A stretch of DNA of 56,507 bases from Acidobacteriaceae bacterium (GTDB lineage: Bacteria > Acidobacteriota > Terriglobia > Terriglobales > Acidobacteriaceae): positions 1-56,507 of the forward strand of contig PKVZ01000226.1 of NCBI GenBank assembly GCA_003131635.1. The letters are read 5' to 3'. Positions within the stretch are counted from its first letter, which is position 1, and each line of letters opens with the position of its first letter. Under the pieces are notes generated by a model that searched no databases, was not told the origin of the DNA, and saw only the letters and a list, made by a program, of their open reading frames with translations. Positions 1 through 6,287 of this stretch are shown piece after piece. The position numbers and the translations under genes are program-made.

Positions 1-13
1 AGCGCAAGACAGG

Positions 14-21
14 CGATTAAT
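14..21. repeat. Target-site duplication, left copy
   Basis: CGATTAAT, identical to positions 2652-2659 and immediately outside the left terminal inverted repeat. Confidence 0.9.
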
Positions 22-45
22 GGCAATAATATACTTGACAAAATA
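22..45 (+). repeat. Left terminal inverted repeat
   Basis: 24-nt end of the transposon. It contains TTGACA (35-40), which also serves as a plausible -35 box for the transposase gene. Confidence 0.9.
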
Positions 46-63
46 GACTATTCGGTCTAAGAT
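35..63 (+). promoter_or_regulatory. Putative transposase promoter inside the left end
   Basis: TTGACA at 35-40, a 17-bp spacer, then TAAGAT at 58-63 (4 of 6 matches to TATAAT), followed by the ATG at 70. The leader would be very short or absent, so the promoter would overlap the transposase binding site and allow self-repression. Inference from sequence only. Confidence 0.45.
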
Positions 64-69
64 TCAATC

Positions 70-1071
70 ATGGAGCCGAAGAGCCTACAGCAAGCCATCC
101 TCTACTTCGCCAAGCCTGAGAACTGCCGCGAATATCTTGTGGCCCGTCGCTGGCCGGATGGTGTTGTGTGTCCGCGCTGCGGCAGTAAGAACGTCCTGTT
201 TCTGGAAAAGTACAATCGCTGGCACTGCCGGGAGAAGCACAAGGCTCCTCAGTTCACTTTGAAAACCGGGACAATTTTTGAGGATTCCCCGCTCGGGTTG
301 GACAAGTGGCTTACCGCGATGTGGATGGTGGTGAACTGCAAGAACGGCATTAGCTCTTGGGAAATTTCCCGCGCCTTGAAAGTCACCCAGAAGTCCGCAT
401 GGTTCATGGATCACAGAATCAGACTGGCATTGCAGAGCGGGACAGTATACAAGCTAGGTGGTCCCGGTAACGAAGTCGAAGCGGATGAGACATTCGTCGG
501 AGGCCGCGCCAAGAACATGCACGCATCACGCCGCGCACAGTTTAAAGTTGCGCGTGAGACTTCGATGACTGGCGATGCCAACCTAGTGAATAAAACCGCA
601 GTGTGGGGCGTGTTAGATCGTGAATCGCGCACCGTTCGCGCTACAGTAGTTCCGAAGGTGAACCGCGAAGCGTTGCAAGCTGCTGTCCTGAATCAGGTAG
701 AGCACGGCTCCAAAATCTACACCGATGAGGCCAGTGTTTATAAGGCTCTTCCGAAAGAGTACACGCACGAATTTGTGAACCACATGGAACGGTACGTCAA
801 TGGCCGCGTTCACACGAATGGCCTTGAGAACTTTTGGAGCCTGCTGAAGCGGACAGTCAGCGGCACCTACGTCGCCGTCGAGCCTTTCCACCTGCATCGG
901 TACCTCGACGAATATATGTTTCGCTACAACAATCGCGCCACGAAGGATAATCCCTTAAACGACTCCGACCGCTTTGATCTAGCTGTGCGGCAGATCATCG
1001 GGAGACGGCTCACCTACAAGGAACTGACGGGCAAGGACGAACAAAGGCAAACGCCAGCGCAGCCGTTTTGA
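70..1071 (+). CDS. IS1595-family DDE transposase
   Basis: A 333-residue transposase. The N-terminus has a zinc-ribbon (Cys34, Cys37, Cys53 and nearby His) that binds the transposon ends, followed by a short helical DNA-binding region. The catalytic core shows VEADETFVGG (Asp139), IYTDEASVY (Asp219) and HTNGLENFW (Glu253), the family's ISXO2-like DDE arrangement. Length is normal for the family and the frame is unbroken. It starts 24 bp inside the left inverted repeat, which fits an autonomous element. It catalyses cut or copy movement of the 2.6-kb unit defined by the repeats at 22-45 and 2628-2651. Known: family and catalytic residues; inferred: activity. Confidence 0.95.
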   Translation: MEPKSLQQAILYFAKPENCREYLVARRWPDGVVCPRCGSKNVLFLEKYNRWHCREKHKAPQFTLKTGTIFEDSPLGLDKWLTAMWMVVNCKNGISSWEISRALKVTQKSAWFMDHRIRLALQSGTVYKLGGPGNEVEADETFVGGRAKNMHASRRAQFKVARETSMTGDANLVNKTAVWGVLDRESRTVRATVVPKVNREALQAAVLNQVEHGSKIYTDEASVYKALPKEYTHEFVNHMERYVNGRVHTNGLENFWSLLKRTVSGTYVAVEPFHLHRYLDEYMFRYNNRATKDNPLNDSDRFDLAVRQIIGRRLTYKELTGKDEQRQTPAQPF

Positions 1072-1168
1072 CGTGCGGCGACGATTGAAGCGAGGCAAAC
1101 CGCCGAAAGAATCCGCTTAGTCGCTTTCCCCACAGCCCGGTACAATGGGATCATTCTAAAAACGAAAG

Positions 1169-1185
1169 CCCGGCACAAGGCCGGG
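1169..1185 (+). terminator. Possible terminator after the transposase gene
   Basis: CCCGGC (1169-1174), loop ACAAG, GCCGGG (1180-1185), then GCATTT. A modest 6-bp stem without a real T-run, between the transposase and the next passenger gene. Confidence 0.3.
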
Positions 1186-1254
1186 GCATTTCGATTGGAA
1201 CTCGACACCCAATCGTAGCCCTTTCTTCGTGCCGGACGCAAGAGGCACAGGGCT

Positions 1255-1884
1255 ATGGAAGAGCTGCTACTACCGGGCTTGCTGCCCAATGATCCACAAA
1301 ATCGTCTCTCTAAATCCGCTCGACAGCGCGTAATTCGCGCACACCTTGAGGCTGAGCGAATTCGGTGGGAAGCTGAAACCAAGATTGAAGCGCGTCGCCT
1401 TTCGGAAGAAAAAGAAAGGCACCTTCGCAACCAGGCCGATCTAAAAGGTGTCCGCACCGTTCTCAAGGTACTCGCGATGGAGTACGACGATGCCGGATTC
1501 TCGCTGCGAGAGTACTGGAACGCCATGAAAGAAGAAATTGAGAGCGCCGCGAATTCGCTTTCGCTATACAGCACGCAGAGGCGGCTCCTTGAGGTTGAAT
1601 TCCACCGACCGCCAGATCGGAAACCCGCTTCTCGCCAACATCCATCCGCTGTTGTCCCTGTCCCGGTGAAAGCGGAAGAGTCAGTCGGAGCGCAAATAAA
1701 ACGCCTTCGCGACGAGTGCCAACTAACCACTGAAGAGCTAGCAGAAGAGGTCGAATTGGAAGTTCGGTCCGTTCAGCGTCATCTCGCGAACAAGGCAACT
1801 CCCTATGTGCGGCATCTGAGAACATACCAAAGAACATTTTCTAAGCTATTGAACCGACAAGTGGTTATTGGCAAGTTGTCGTAA
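1255..1884 (+). CDS. Transposon passenger protein with C-terminal HTH-like region
   Basis: A 209-residue protein with no recognised family name. The first half is charged and helical (rich in E, R and K, about residues 20-90), probably coiled-coil. The C-terminal 65 residues (from about SVGAQIKRLRDE) resemble an XRE-type helix-turn-helix: QLTTEELAEEVELEVRSVQR followed by a basic helix. It has no signal peptide or membrane segment. It lies inside the IS1595-type element between the transposase and two other small genes, so it is a passenger. It may regulate the element or choose targets, but nothing in the sequence proves this. The ATG at 1255 is the first start of the open frame; no strong Shine-Dalgarno sequence is visible. 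Confidence 0.6.
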   Translation: MEELLLPGLLPNDPQNRLSKSARQRVIRAHLEAERIRWEAETKIEARRLSEEKERHLRNQADLKGVRTVLKVLAMEYDDAGFSLREYWNAMKEEIESAANSLSLYSTQRRLLEVEFHRPPDRKPASRQHPSAVVPVPVKAEESVGAQIKRLRDECQLTTEELAEEVELEVRSVQRHLANKATPYVRHLRTYQRTFSKLLNRQVVIGKLS

Positions 1885-2043
1885 AGATGTCGCAAGATGT
1901 CGCCAGCCGACGTGGTGCCGTCCGCCCTCCGATCTCATAATTGTGGGATCAGGTGTTTCCAAGAAAAGAATGCCCGCTTCGTGAGGAGGGATATAGCCGG
2001 AACCACCGCAGAGGTTCACCGTGGTTTCCGGCGACAACACAAA

Positions 2044-2059
2044 GGCCCCTTGCGGGGCC
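2044..2059 (+). terminator. GC-rich hairpin
   Basis: GGCCCC (2044-2049), loop TTGC, GGGGCC (2054-2059). A perfect 6-bp GC stem without a T-run, inside the transposon; role uncertain. Confidence 0.3.
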
Positions 2060-2123
2060 GTGGTGAGCCGAATGACGCTGGCTGTATTCTCAGATGCGGC
2101 CCTATTATAACCCGTTTGCCGAT

Positions 2124-2149
2124 GGCCCAGCAGATCACCGCTGGGCCAT
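2124..2149 (+). terminator. Putative terminator within the transposon
   Basis: TGGCCCAGC (2124-2132), loop AGATCACC, GCTGGGCCA (2141-2149), a perfect 9-bp stem followed by TTGCTTT. It would separate the 1255-1884 gene from the small genes downstream. TATAAT lies just after it (2162-2167), possibly a -10 box, but no matching -35 is clear and it abuts the GTG at 2174. Confidence 0.5.
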
Positions 2150-2173
2150 TGCTTTCGGCGGTATAATCGCCGG

Positions 2174-2338
2174 GTGAAACCACTACCAGCGCCAAACGTC
2201 CCCGGAAAGACTGAGTTTGAGAGGTTCGACAATGCGATGCGCCAAGTGTTGAGCGTGTCGAAAGAAGAACTACTCAAGCGGGAAGCACGAGAGAAGAATG
2301 TGCGGGAACGAAAAAGGCGACCGAAGAAAGCAGTCTGA
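2174..2338 (+). CDS. Small conserved-type basic protein (54 aa), transposon passenger
   Basis: A 54-codon frame opening with GTG. The protein begins VKPLPAPNVPGKTEFERFDN and ends in a Lys/Arg-rich tail (RERKRRPKKAV). The segment KTEFERFDNAMRQVLSVSKE, followed by ELLKRE, resembles a short conserved protein often found beside mobile elements and toxin-antitoxin genes; that recollection was not checked. Predicted to be soluble and helical. The stop at 2336-2338 is 3 bp before the ATG of the 2342 gene, so the two are probably co-transcribed and translationally coupled. It lies inside the IS1595-type element. Function unknown. Confidence 0.6.
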   Translation: MKPLPAPNVPGKTEFERFDNAMRQVLSVSKEELLKREAREKNVRERKRRPKKAV

Positions 2339-2341
2339 CCA

Positions 2342-2623
2342 ATGTGCGATCTCGTTGCTGAACTTCGTCGCTGCGAGGCCGACACTGCCAACCTCCTAAC
2401 CTCCGGCGCAGCAAAACGTCTCGCAAATTGGCGACGCTACGAGAACGATCTACCGGAACTCATAGCCTTCGTCCAGCGAGTCATACGCGGCCCACATCGA
2501 CAGCACGGGTGGGAACTCCAACAGAAAGGTGGGAGGAGTTTGGAGCAAATCGTGATCGACTGTGGCAATCCTCCGTTCACAGACGACGATATTCGGGAAG
2601 CAAGAGCGACACTCGGCGTCTAA
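2342..2623 (+). CDS. Hypothetical protein (93 aa), transposon passenger
   Basis: A 93-residue soluble protein of no recognised family. It has no membrane segment or signal peptide and begins MCDLVAELRRCEADTANLL. The middle is helical and the end reads PPFTDDDIREARATLGV. The gene starts 3 bp after the 54-residue gene and stops 4 bp before the right terminal inverted repeat, so it is the last passenger of the transposon. The tight packing against the end supports it being a real part of the element. Function unknown; a toxin or regulatory partner of the 54-residue protein is possible but unproven. Confidence 0.55.
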   Translation: MCDLVAELRRCEADTANLLTSGAAKRLANWRRYENDLPELIAFVQRVIRGPHRQHGWELQQKGGRSLEQIVIDCGNPPFTDDDIREARATLGV

Positions 2624-2627
2624 CGCT

Positions 2628-2651
2628 CATTTTGCCAAGTATATTATTACC
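2628..2651 (-). repeat. Right terminal inverted repeat
   Basis: Inverse complement of 22-45 with 3 mismatches in 24; ends in GTAATAATATACTTGG read inward. Confidence 0.9.
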
Positions 2652-2659
2652 CGATTAAT
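2652..2659. repeat. Target-site duplication, right copy
   Basis: CGATTAAT, directly outside the right inverted repeat; identical to 14-21. Confidence 0.9.
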
Positions 2660-2661
2660 GC

Positions 2662-2689
2662 TTGACTCCGGTTGCGGCATGTGATAAAT
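2662..2689 (+). promoter_or_regulatory. Weak candidate promoter upstream of the T6SS operon
   Basis: TTGACT (2662-2667) with an ATAAAT-like box at 2684-2689 (16-bp spacer) just outside the right end of the transposon. The match to sigma-70 is imperfect. The rest of 2660-2879 holds no gene. A Shine-Dalgarno-like AAGGGAGAA precedes the tssB ATG. Confidence 0.25.
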
Positions 2690-2879
2690 CGTTGCACCAC
2701 GACTCGTTATGGGTAATTGAGGCGGCCAATTCGCTTCCCATTTCGAGTGGTCCCCCCGGACTAATACGCTCCGCTCGACTAGCTGAATTTAGATTCAGAG
2801 TGTCCGACGTGTAAGTTCCTTCAGAACTCGATCGATAGAAATAGATTCGACAGAAATAGATAAAGATAAGGGAGAACAC

Positions 2880-3401
2880 ATGGCTAAACAAAGTACGCAG
2901 CACAAATTGGATCGGGTGCGTCCACCTCGGGTCCAAATCACTTATGACGTAGAGACAGGCGGAGCCATTGAAATCAAGGAGCTGCCCTTTGTGGTGGGCG
3001 TCCTCGGAGATTTCACCGGCACCCCGGAACAGCCTCTACCCAAGCTTAAGGAGCGGCGCTTCGTTGAGGTGACGCCCGACAACTTCGATTCCGTCCTCGA
3101 AAGCATGAAGCCTCACGTAGCATTTGCCGTGGAAAATAAGCTGAGCGAGGATTCCAATGCCGGACAGATAAAAGTGGATCTCCGCTTTAAGAGCCTGGAG
3201 GACTTCGAGCCCGAGCAGGTGGCGCGGCAGGTGAAACCGCTGAAGGAATTGCTCGATCTCAGAACCCGGCTGAACGATTTGAAGGGTACCCTGCAGACCA
3301 ACGAAAAGCTGGATGAAGCCTTGCTGGATGCTGTCAGCCAGACGGAAAAGTTAGACAAGCTGAAGGCCGAGGTGGGCGAGAAGGGGGACAACAATGGCTA
3401 A
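2880..3401 (+). CDS. tssB: T6SS sheath small subunit TssB (VipA)
   Basis: A 173-residue TssB/VipA/IglA-family protein that pairs with TssC to form the contractile cytoplasmic sheath of the type VI secretion system. Family features visible are the KELPFVVGVLGDFTG strand region (about residues 34-49), the RRFVEVTPDNFDSVLESMKP block, and a C-terminal helical part (LKELLDLRTRLNDLKG) that in known sheaths contacts ClpV and TssC. Length is normal. The ATG is preceded by AAGGGAGAA. It is the first gene of a run tssB-tssC-hcp and its end overlaps tssC by 8 bp, indicating translational coupling. Assignment is firm by family; the function here is inferred from known systems. Confidence 0.96.
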   Translation: MAKQSTQHKLDRVRPPRVQITYDVETGGAIEIKELPFVVGVLGDFTGTPEQPLPKLKERRFVEVTPDNFDSVLESMKPHVAFAVENKLSEDSNAGQIKVDLRFKSLEDFEPEQVARQVKPLKELLDLRTRLNDLKGTLQTNEKLDEALLDAVSQTEKLDKLKAEVGEKGDNNG

Positions 3402-4881
3402 ACCAATGGTGGAAGAAAAGTCCGCAGCCGGGCCAGTGGCAGTAGAACAGACCAGTCTTCTCGACCAGATCGTGGAACAGGGACGGTTTACCGATACCGG
3501 CACGCGCGAGCGCGGCAAGAGCCTTATCAAAGAATTCGTCGAGCAGGTGCTGGAGGGGTCGATGACCCTGGCGCGCGACGCCGATCAGATGATTACGGCC
3601 CGCGTCGCTCAAATCGATCACCTCATCTCCATCCAGTTGAACGAAATCCTGCACCACCCTCAGTTCCAAAAACTTGAGGGTACCTGGCGGGGACTCAAAT
3701 ATCTTCTGGACCAGTCCGAAACCAGCACGCAATTGAAGATTCGCATCCTCAACGCTTCGAAGAAGGAATTACTGCGCGATCTGCAGCGCGCGCCGGAATT
3801 CGATCAAAGCGCAATGTTCAAGAAAGTGTACGAGGATGAATACGGCATCTTCGGCGGCGAGCCCATCGGCGCCATGGTGGGCGACTACGAATTCAGCAAA
3901 CATCCAGAAGACATGGAGTTGCTGGAAAAAGTCTCGCAGGTTGCGGCCGCGGCCCACGCTCCATTCCTTTCCGCGGCTTCGCCTGAATTGCTGAATTTGC
4001 AGAGCTTCACGTCTCTCGACCAGCCCCGCGATGTCGGCAAAATCTTCGACAGCACCGAGTATGCCAAGTGGAAGGGTTTCCGCGAAAGCGAAGACTCGAA
4101 GTACGTCTGCCTGACTTGTCCCCGGATACTGATGCGCCTGCCCTACGGCCGAGATACGAAACCCGTGGATGGGTTTAATTTCGAAGAGGGTGTGGACGGC
4201 ACCGATCACGAAAAATATCTTTGGGGCAACGCCGCTTATGCGCTCGCTTCCAGGATGACGCAGGCCTTCTCGACCTATTCCTGGTGCGTAGCCATTCGAG
4301 GGGTCGAAGGCGGCGGTCTGGTCGATGGCCTTCCTTCCCACACCTTCCGCACCGACGAGGGCGACGTAGCCCTCAAGTGCCCAACTGAAATCGCCATCAC
4401 CGACCGGCGCGAAAAAGAACTTGCCGATCAGGGACTGGTCCCGCTGGTTCATTGCAAAGGCACTGACAAAGCGGCGTTCTTCAGCATTCAATCCTGCAAC
4501 AAGCCCAAGCTCTACGACAGCGATTCCGCCACGGCCAATGCCCGCATCTCGGCGCAGTTGCCCTACATGATGGCCACCTGCCGCTTTGCCCATTATCTCA
4601 AGGCGATGATGCGCGACAAGATCGGCAGCTTCATGTCACGCGACGATTGCTGGCGTTTCCTGAATCGGTGGATCAGCCAGTACGTCACGCAGGACGATAA
4701 AGCCAATCAGGCGACCAAGGCCAAGTTCCCCCTGCGTGAAGCGCGTGTGGATGTGGAAGAGGTTAAGGGTAAGCCAGGAGTCTACCGGGCCATCGCTTAT
4801 CTCCGGCCACACTTCCAGCTCGATGAGTTGAACGTTTCGCTCCGTCTTGTGGCGGAGTTGCCGGCCGCAGCAAAACAATAA
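3394..4881 (+). CDS. tssC: T6SS sheath large subunit TssC (VipB)
   Basis: A 495-residue TssC/VipB/EvpB-family protein, the large sheath subunit. Recognisable blocks include LEGTWRGLKYLLDQSE (about 90-105), GEPIGAMVGDYEFS, FRESEDSKYVCLTCPRILMR, EKYLWGNAAYALASRM, and the C-terminal FPLREARVDVEEVKGKPG followed by a terminal beta strand region. Length is typical. It shares its start with the tail of tssB (8-bp overlap). A T-rich hairpin at 4907-4935 follows before hcp, so transcription may be attenuated between sheath and tube genes. No missing key region seen. Confidence 0.97.
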   Translation: MAKPMVEEKSAAGPVAVEQTSLLDQIVEQGRFTDTGTRERGKSLIKEFVEQVLEGSMTLARDADQMITARVAQIDHLISIQLNEILHHPQFQKLEGTWRGLKYLLDQSETSTQLKIRILNASKKELLRDLQRAPEFDQSAMFKKVYEDEYGIFGGEPIGAMVGDYEFSKHPEDMELLEKVSQVAAAAHAPFLSAASPELLNLQSFTSLDQPRDVGKIFDSTEYAKWKGFRESEDSKYVCLTCPRILMRLPYGRDTKPVDGFNFEEGVDGTDHEKYLWGNAAYALASRMTQAFSTYSWCVAIRGVEGGGLVDGLPSHTFRTDEGDVALKCPTEIAITDRREKELADQGLVPLVHCKGTDKAAFFSIQSCNKPKLYDSDSATANARISAQLPYMMATCRFAHYLKAMMRDKIGSFMSRDDCWRFLNRWISQYVTQDDKANQATKAKFPLREARVDVEEVKGKPGVYRAIAYLRPHFQLDELNVSLRLVAELPAAAKQ

Positions 4882-4906
4882 ACCCGCTTTCTTGGCGGAG
4901 CTACAA

Positions 4907-4935
4907 ACAAGGTCCTAAAGGGTCCTTGTATTTTT
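4907..4935 (+). terminator. Candidate attenuator between tssC and hcp
   Basis: ACAAGG (4907-4912) pairs with CCTTGT (4924-4929), with possible inner CC/GG pairs, and is followed by a T-run (4931-4935). It is short and likely leaky; it could set the sheath/tube ratio or mark a processing site. Confidence 0.45.
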
Positions 4936-4959
4936 CGAAAGGAATGAGGAGGAATAGCA

Positions 4960-5460
4960 ATGCCTAGCGATCACTATTTGTTGATAAAGGGAGTAAAGGG
5001 AGAGTCGGTGGCTCAAGGCCTGCCGTCTCCTGGCAGTGACGGCTACATCGAACTCGACAGCTTTTCGTTTGGAGCTTCCAACCCCGCTGACGTAGGCGGC
5101 GGAGGTCTGTCCGCCGGCAAGTGTTCGTTGTCGGACTTCAGCTTTTCATGCGCCCTGGATTCGTCCAGCTACCAGATTCTCAAGAATCTGTACACCGGCG
5201 CGCACATCGCCACCGTTACGTTCCTGAGCCGCAAGTCCACGGGTGCGGCCACACCGTTCACCTACATCAACTCCGTCATGACCAATTGCTACGTCACCAG
5301 CCATGGCACGGGCGGAGGGTCCTCTGGAGTCCCGTCGCAGAGCGTTAGTATCGCGTACGAACAGATCTACTTCCAATATTTTACGCAGGATACGACTACC
5401 GGCTCTGTGACCCAAGCTGGAGCTGCGACTTACAACATCGGAGCCGCGCAACAGACTTAA
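4960..5460 (+). CDS. hcp: T6SS tube/effector-carrier protein Hcp (TssD)
   Basis: A 166-residue Hcp protein, the hexameric ring that stacks to form the inner tube and is a secreted hallmark of an active T6SS. Family features are the start YLLIKGVKGES, GYIELDSFSFGASNP, the DFSFSCALDSSSYQILKNLY core, and the C-terminal SIAYEQIYFQYFTQDTTTG strand. No C-terminal toxin extension is present; it ends in a short alanine/glutamine tail. A strong Shine-Dalgarno sequence (AATGAGGAGGAA) precedes the ATG, consistent with high expression. It is bracketed by a weak hairpin upstream (4907-4935) and a strong terminator-like hairpin downstream (5494-5530), so hcp may form its own transcript end. Confidence 0.95.
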   Translation: MPSDHYLLIKGVKGESVAQGLPSPGSDGYIELDSFSFGASNPADVGGGGLSAGKCSLSDFSFSCALDSSSYQILKNLYTGAHIATVTFLSRKSTGAATPFTYINSVMTNCYVTSHGTGGGSSGVPSQSVSIAYEQIYFQYFTQDTTTGSVTQAGAATYNIGAAQQT

Positions 5461-5493
5461 GCGTCGCTTTCGACACTTGCTGTGAAAATTCGG

Positions 5494-5530
5494 AAGGCAT
5501 CTTCGCGGCTTACTGCCGCGAAGATGCCTT
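5494..5530 (+). terminator. Strong intrinsic-terminator-like hairpin after hcp
   Basis: A perfect 16-bp stem (5494-5509 with 5515-5530), loop TTACT, followed by TTTA. It sits 33 bp after the hcp stop. Its strength suggests that tssBC-hcp mostly end here and that tagJ onward needs read-through or a separate start. Confidence 0.85.
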
Positions 5531-5564
5531 TTACCGGATCACTGTTATTTAGATCGAGTATCTG

Positions 5565-6281
5565 ATGAACGCCCAAGAACTATACCGAGCTGGCCGCCTG
5601 GGAGAAGCTCTCAAGGCGCTGAGCGCCGAAGTGAGAGATAATCCCACCGACGCTCGCCGGCGCACCTTTCTCTTCGAACTTCTGTGTTTTGCCGGCGAAT
5701 ACGCGCGCGCCGACAAGCAGCTTGAAGTGTTGGCGCAAGCCGGGCCTGGCAGTGAAATTGGCGTGCTCTTATATCGCAGTGCGCTTTTCGCCGAGCGGCA
5801 GCGGCAGGATTTGTTTGCCAGCGGCGAATATCCAAATAAAGTCGATCTTCCCGAACCTGCGGGCGCAATCAACGGCAAGTCCTTCAAATCTTTCTCGGAC
5901 GCCGATCCGCGAATCGGAGCCAGACTCGAGCTGTTTGCAGCGGGCAATTATTTGCTTCTGCCCTTCGAACACATTGCCTCCATTCACATCATGCCTCCGA
6001 AACGGCTACGCGACCTGTTATGGACTCCCGCCGCGGTTCGCACCACGCCCTCGTTTAAAGGCACCGAACTCGGCGAAGTTATGCTTCCCGTACTTTCTCC
6101 ATTCTCGTGGCGGCATGCGGACGAAGCCGTCCGCCTGGGACGCGCTACGGTGTGGGAATCAACTGAAGGCTACGACGATCAAATTCCTTTTGGCCAGAAG
6201 ATGTGGTTGGCGGACGACGAGGAAATCCCGTTCCTCGAACTCCGTGCGCTCGAGTTCAATCCAGCCTCCGTGGCCGCCTGA
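5565..6281 (+). CDS. tagJ: T6SS accessory protein TagJ (ImpE/SciE family)
   Basis: A 238-residue ImpE/SciE-family protein (TagJ; HsiE1 in Pseudomonas), known to bind the N-terminal helix of TssB and modulate sheath and ClpV interaction. The N-terminus is TPR-like (AQELYRAGRLGEALKALSAE, about residues 3-22, then a second helical pair). The C-terminal two thirds carry the family signature IHIMPPKRLRDLLWTPA (about 144-160) and a late conserved block EIPFLELRALEF. Length fits. It starts after the hcp terminator and is followed by tssA only 6 bp downstream, so it heads the second T6SS transcription unit. Its presence points to the TagJ-containing subclass of T6SS. Confidence 0.9.
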   Translation: MNAQELYRAGRLGEALKALSAEVRDNPTDARRRTFLFELLCFAGEYARADKQLEVLAQAGPGSEIGVLLYRSALFAERQRQDLFASGEYPNKVDLPEPAGAINGKSFKSFSDADPRIGARLELFAAGNYLLLPFEHIASIHIMPPKRLRDLLWTPAAVRTTPSFKGTELGEVMLPVLSPFSWRHADEAVRLGRATVWESTEGYDDQIPFGQKMWLADDEEIPFLELRALEFNPASVAA

Positions 6282-6287
6282 CCCATC

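Larger units (their letters stand above)
22..2651 (+). mobile_element. IS1595-family transposon with passenger genes
   Basis: A complete 2,630-bp element. The left end (22-45) and right end (2628-2651) are inverted repeats matching at 21 of 24 positions, starting GG and sharing the core AATAATATACTTG. The flanks carry the identical 8-bp direct repeat CGATTAAT (14-21 and 2652-2659), the target duplication size expected for IS1595 elements. The transposase is at 70-1071. The rest (1255-2623) holds an HTH-like protein, a 54-residue protein and a 93-residue protein, the last ending 4 bp before the right repeat. The element is much longer than a simple IS of this family (roughly 1 kb), so it is a passenger-carrying derivative. 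Intact ends, duplication and open transposase suggest recent, possibly active, insertion. It lies directly upstream of the T6SS operon. Confidence 0.93.

Noticed and set aside
1897-2166. 89-codon frame in the transposon
   Set aside because: It runs through two hairpins, has no Shine-Dalgarno and reads as a basic random protein.
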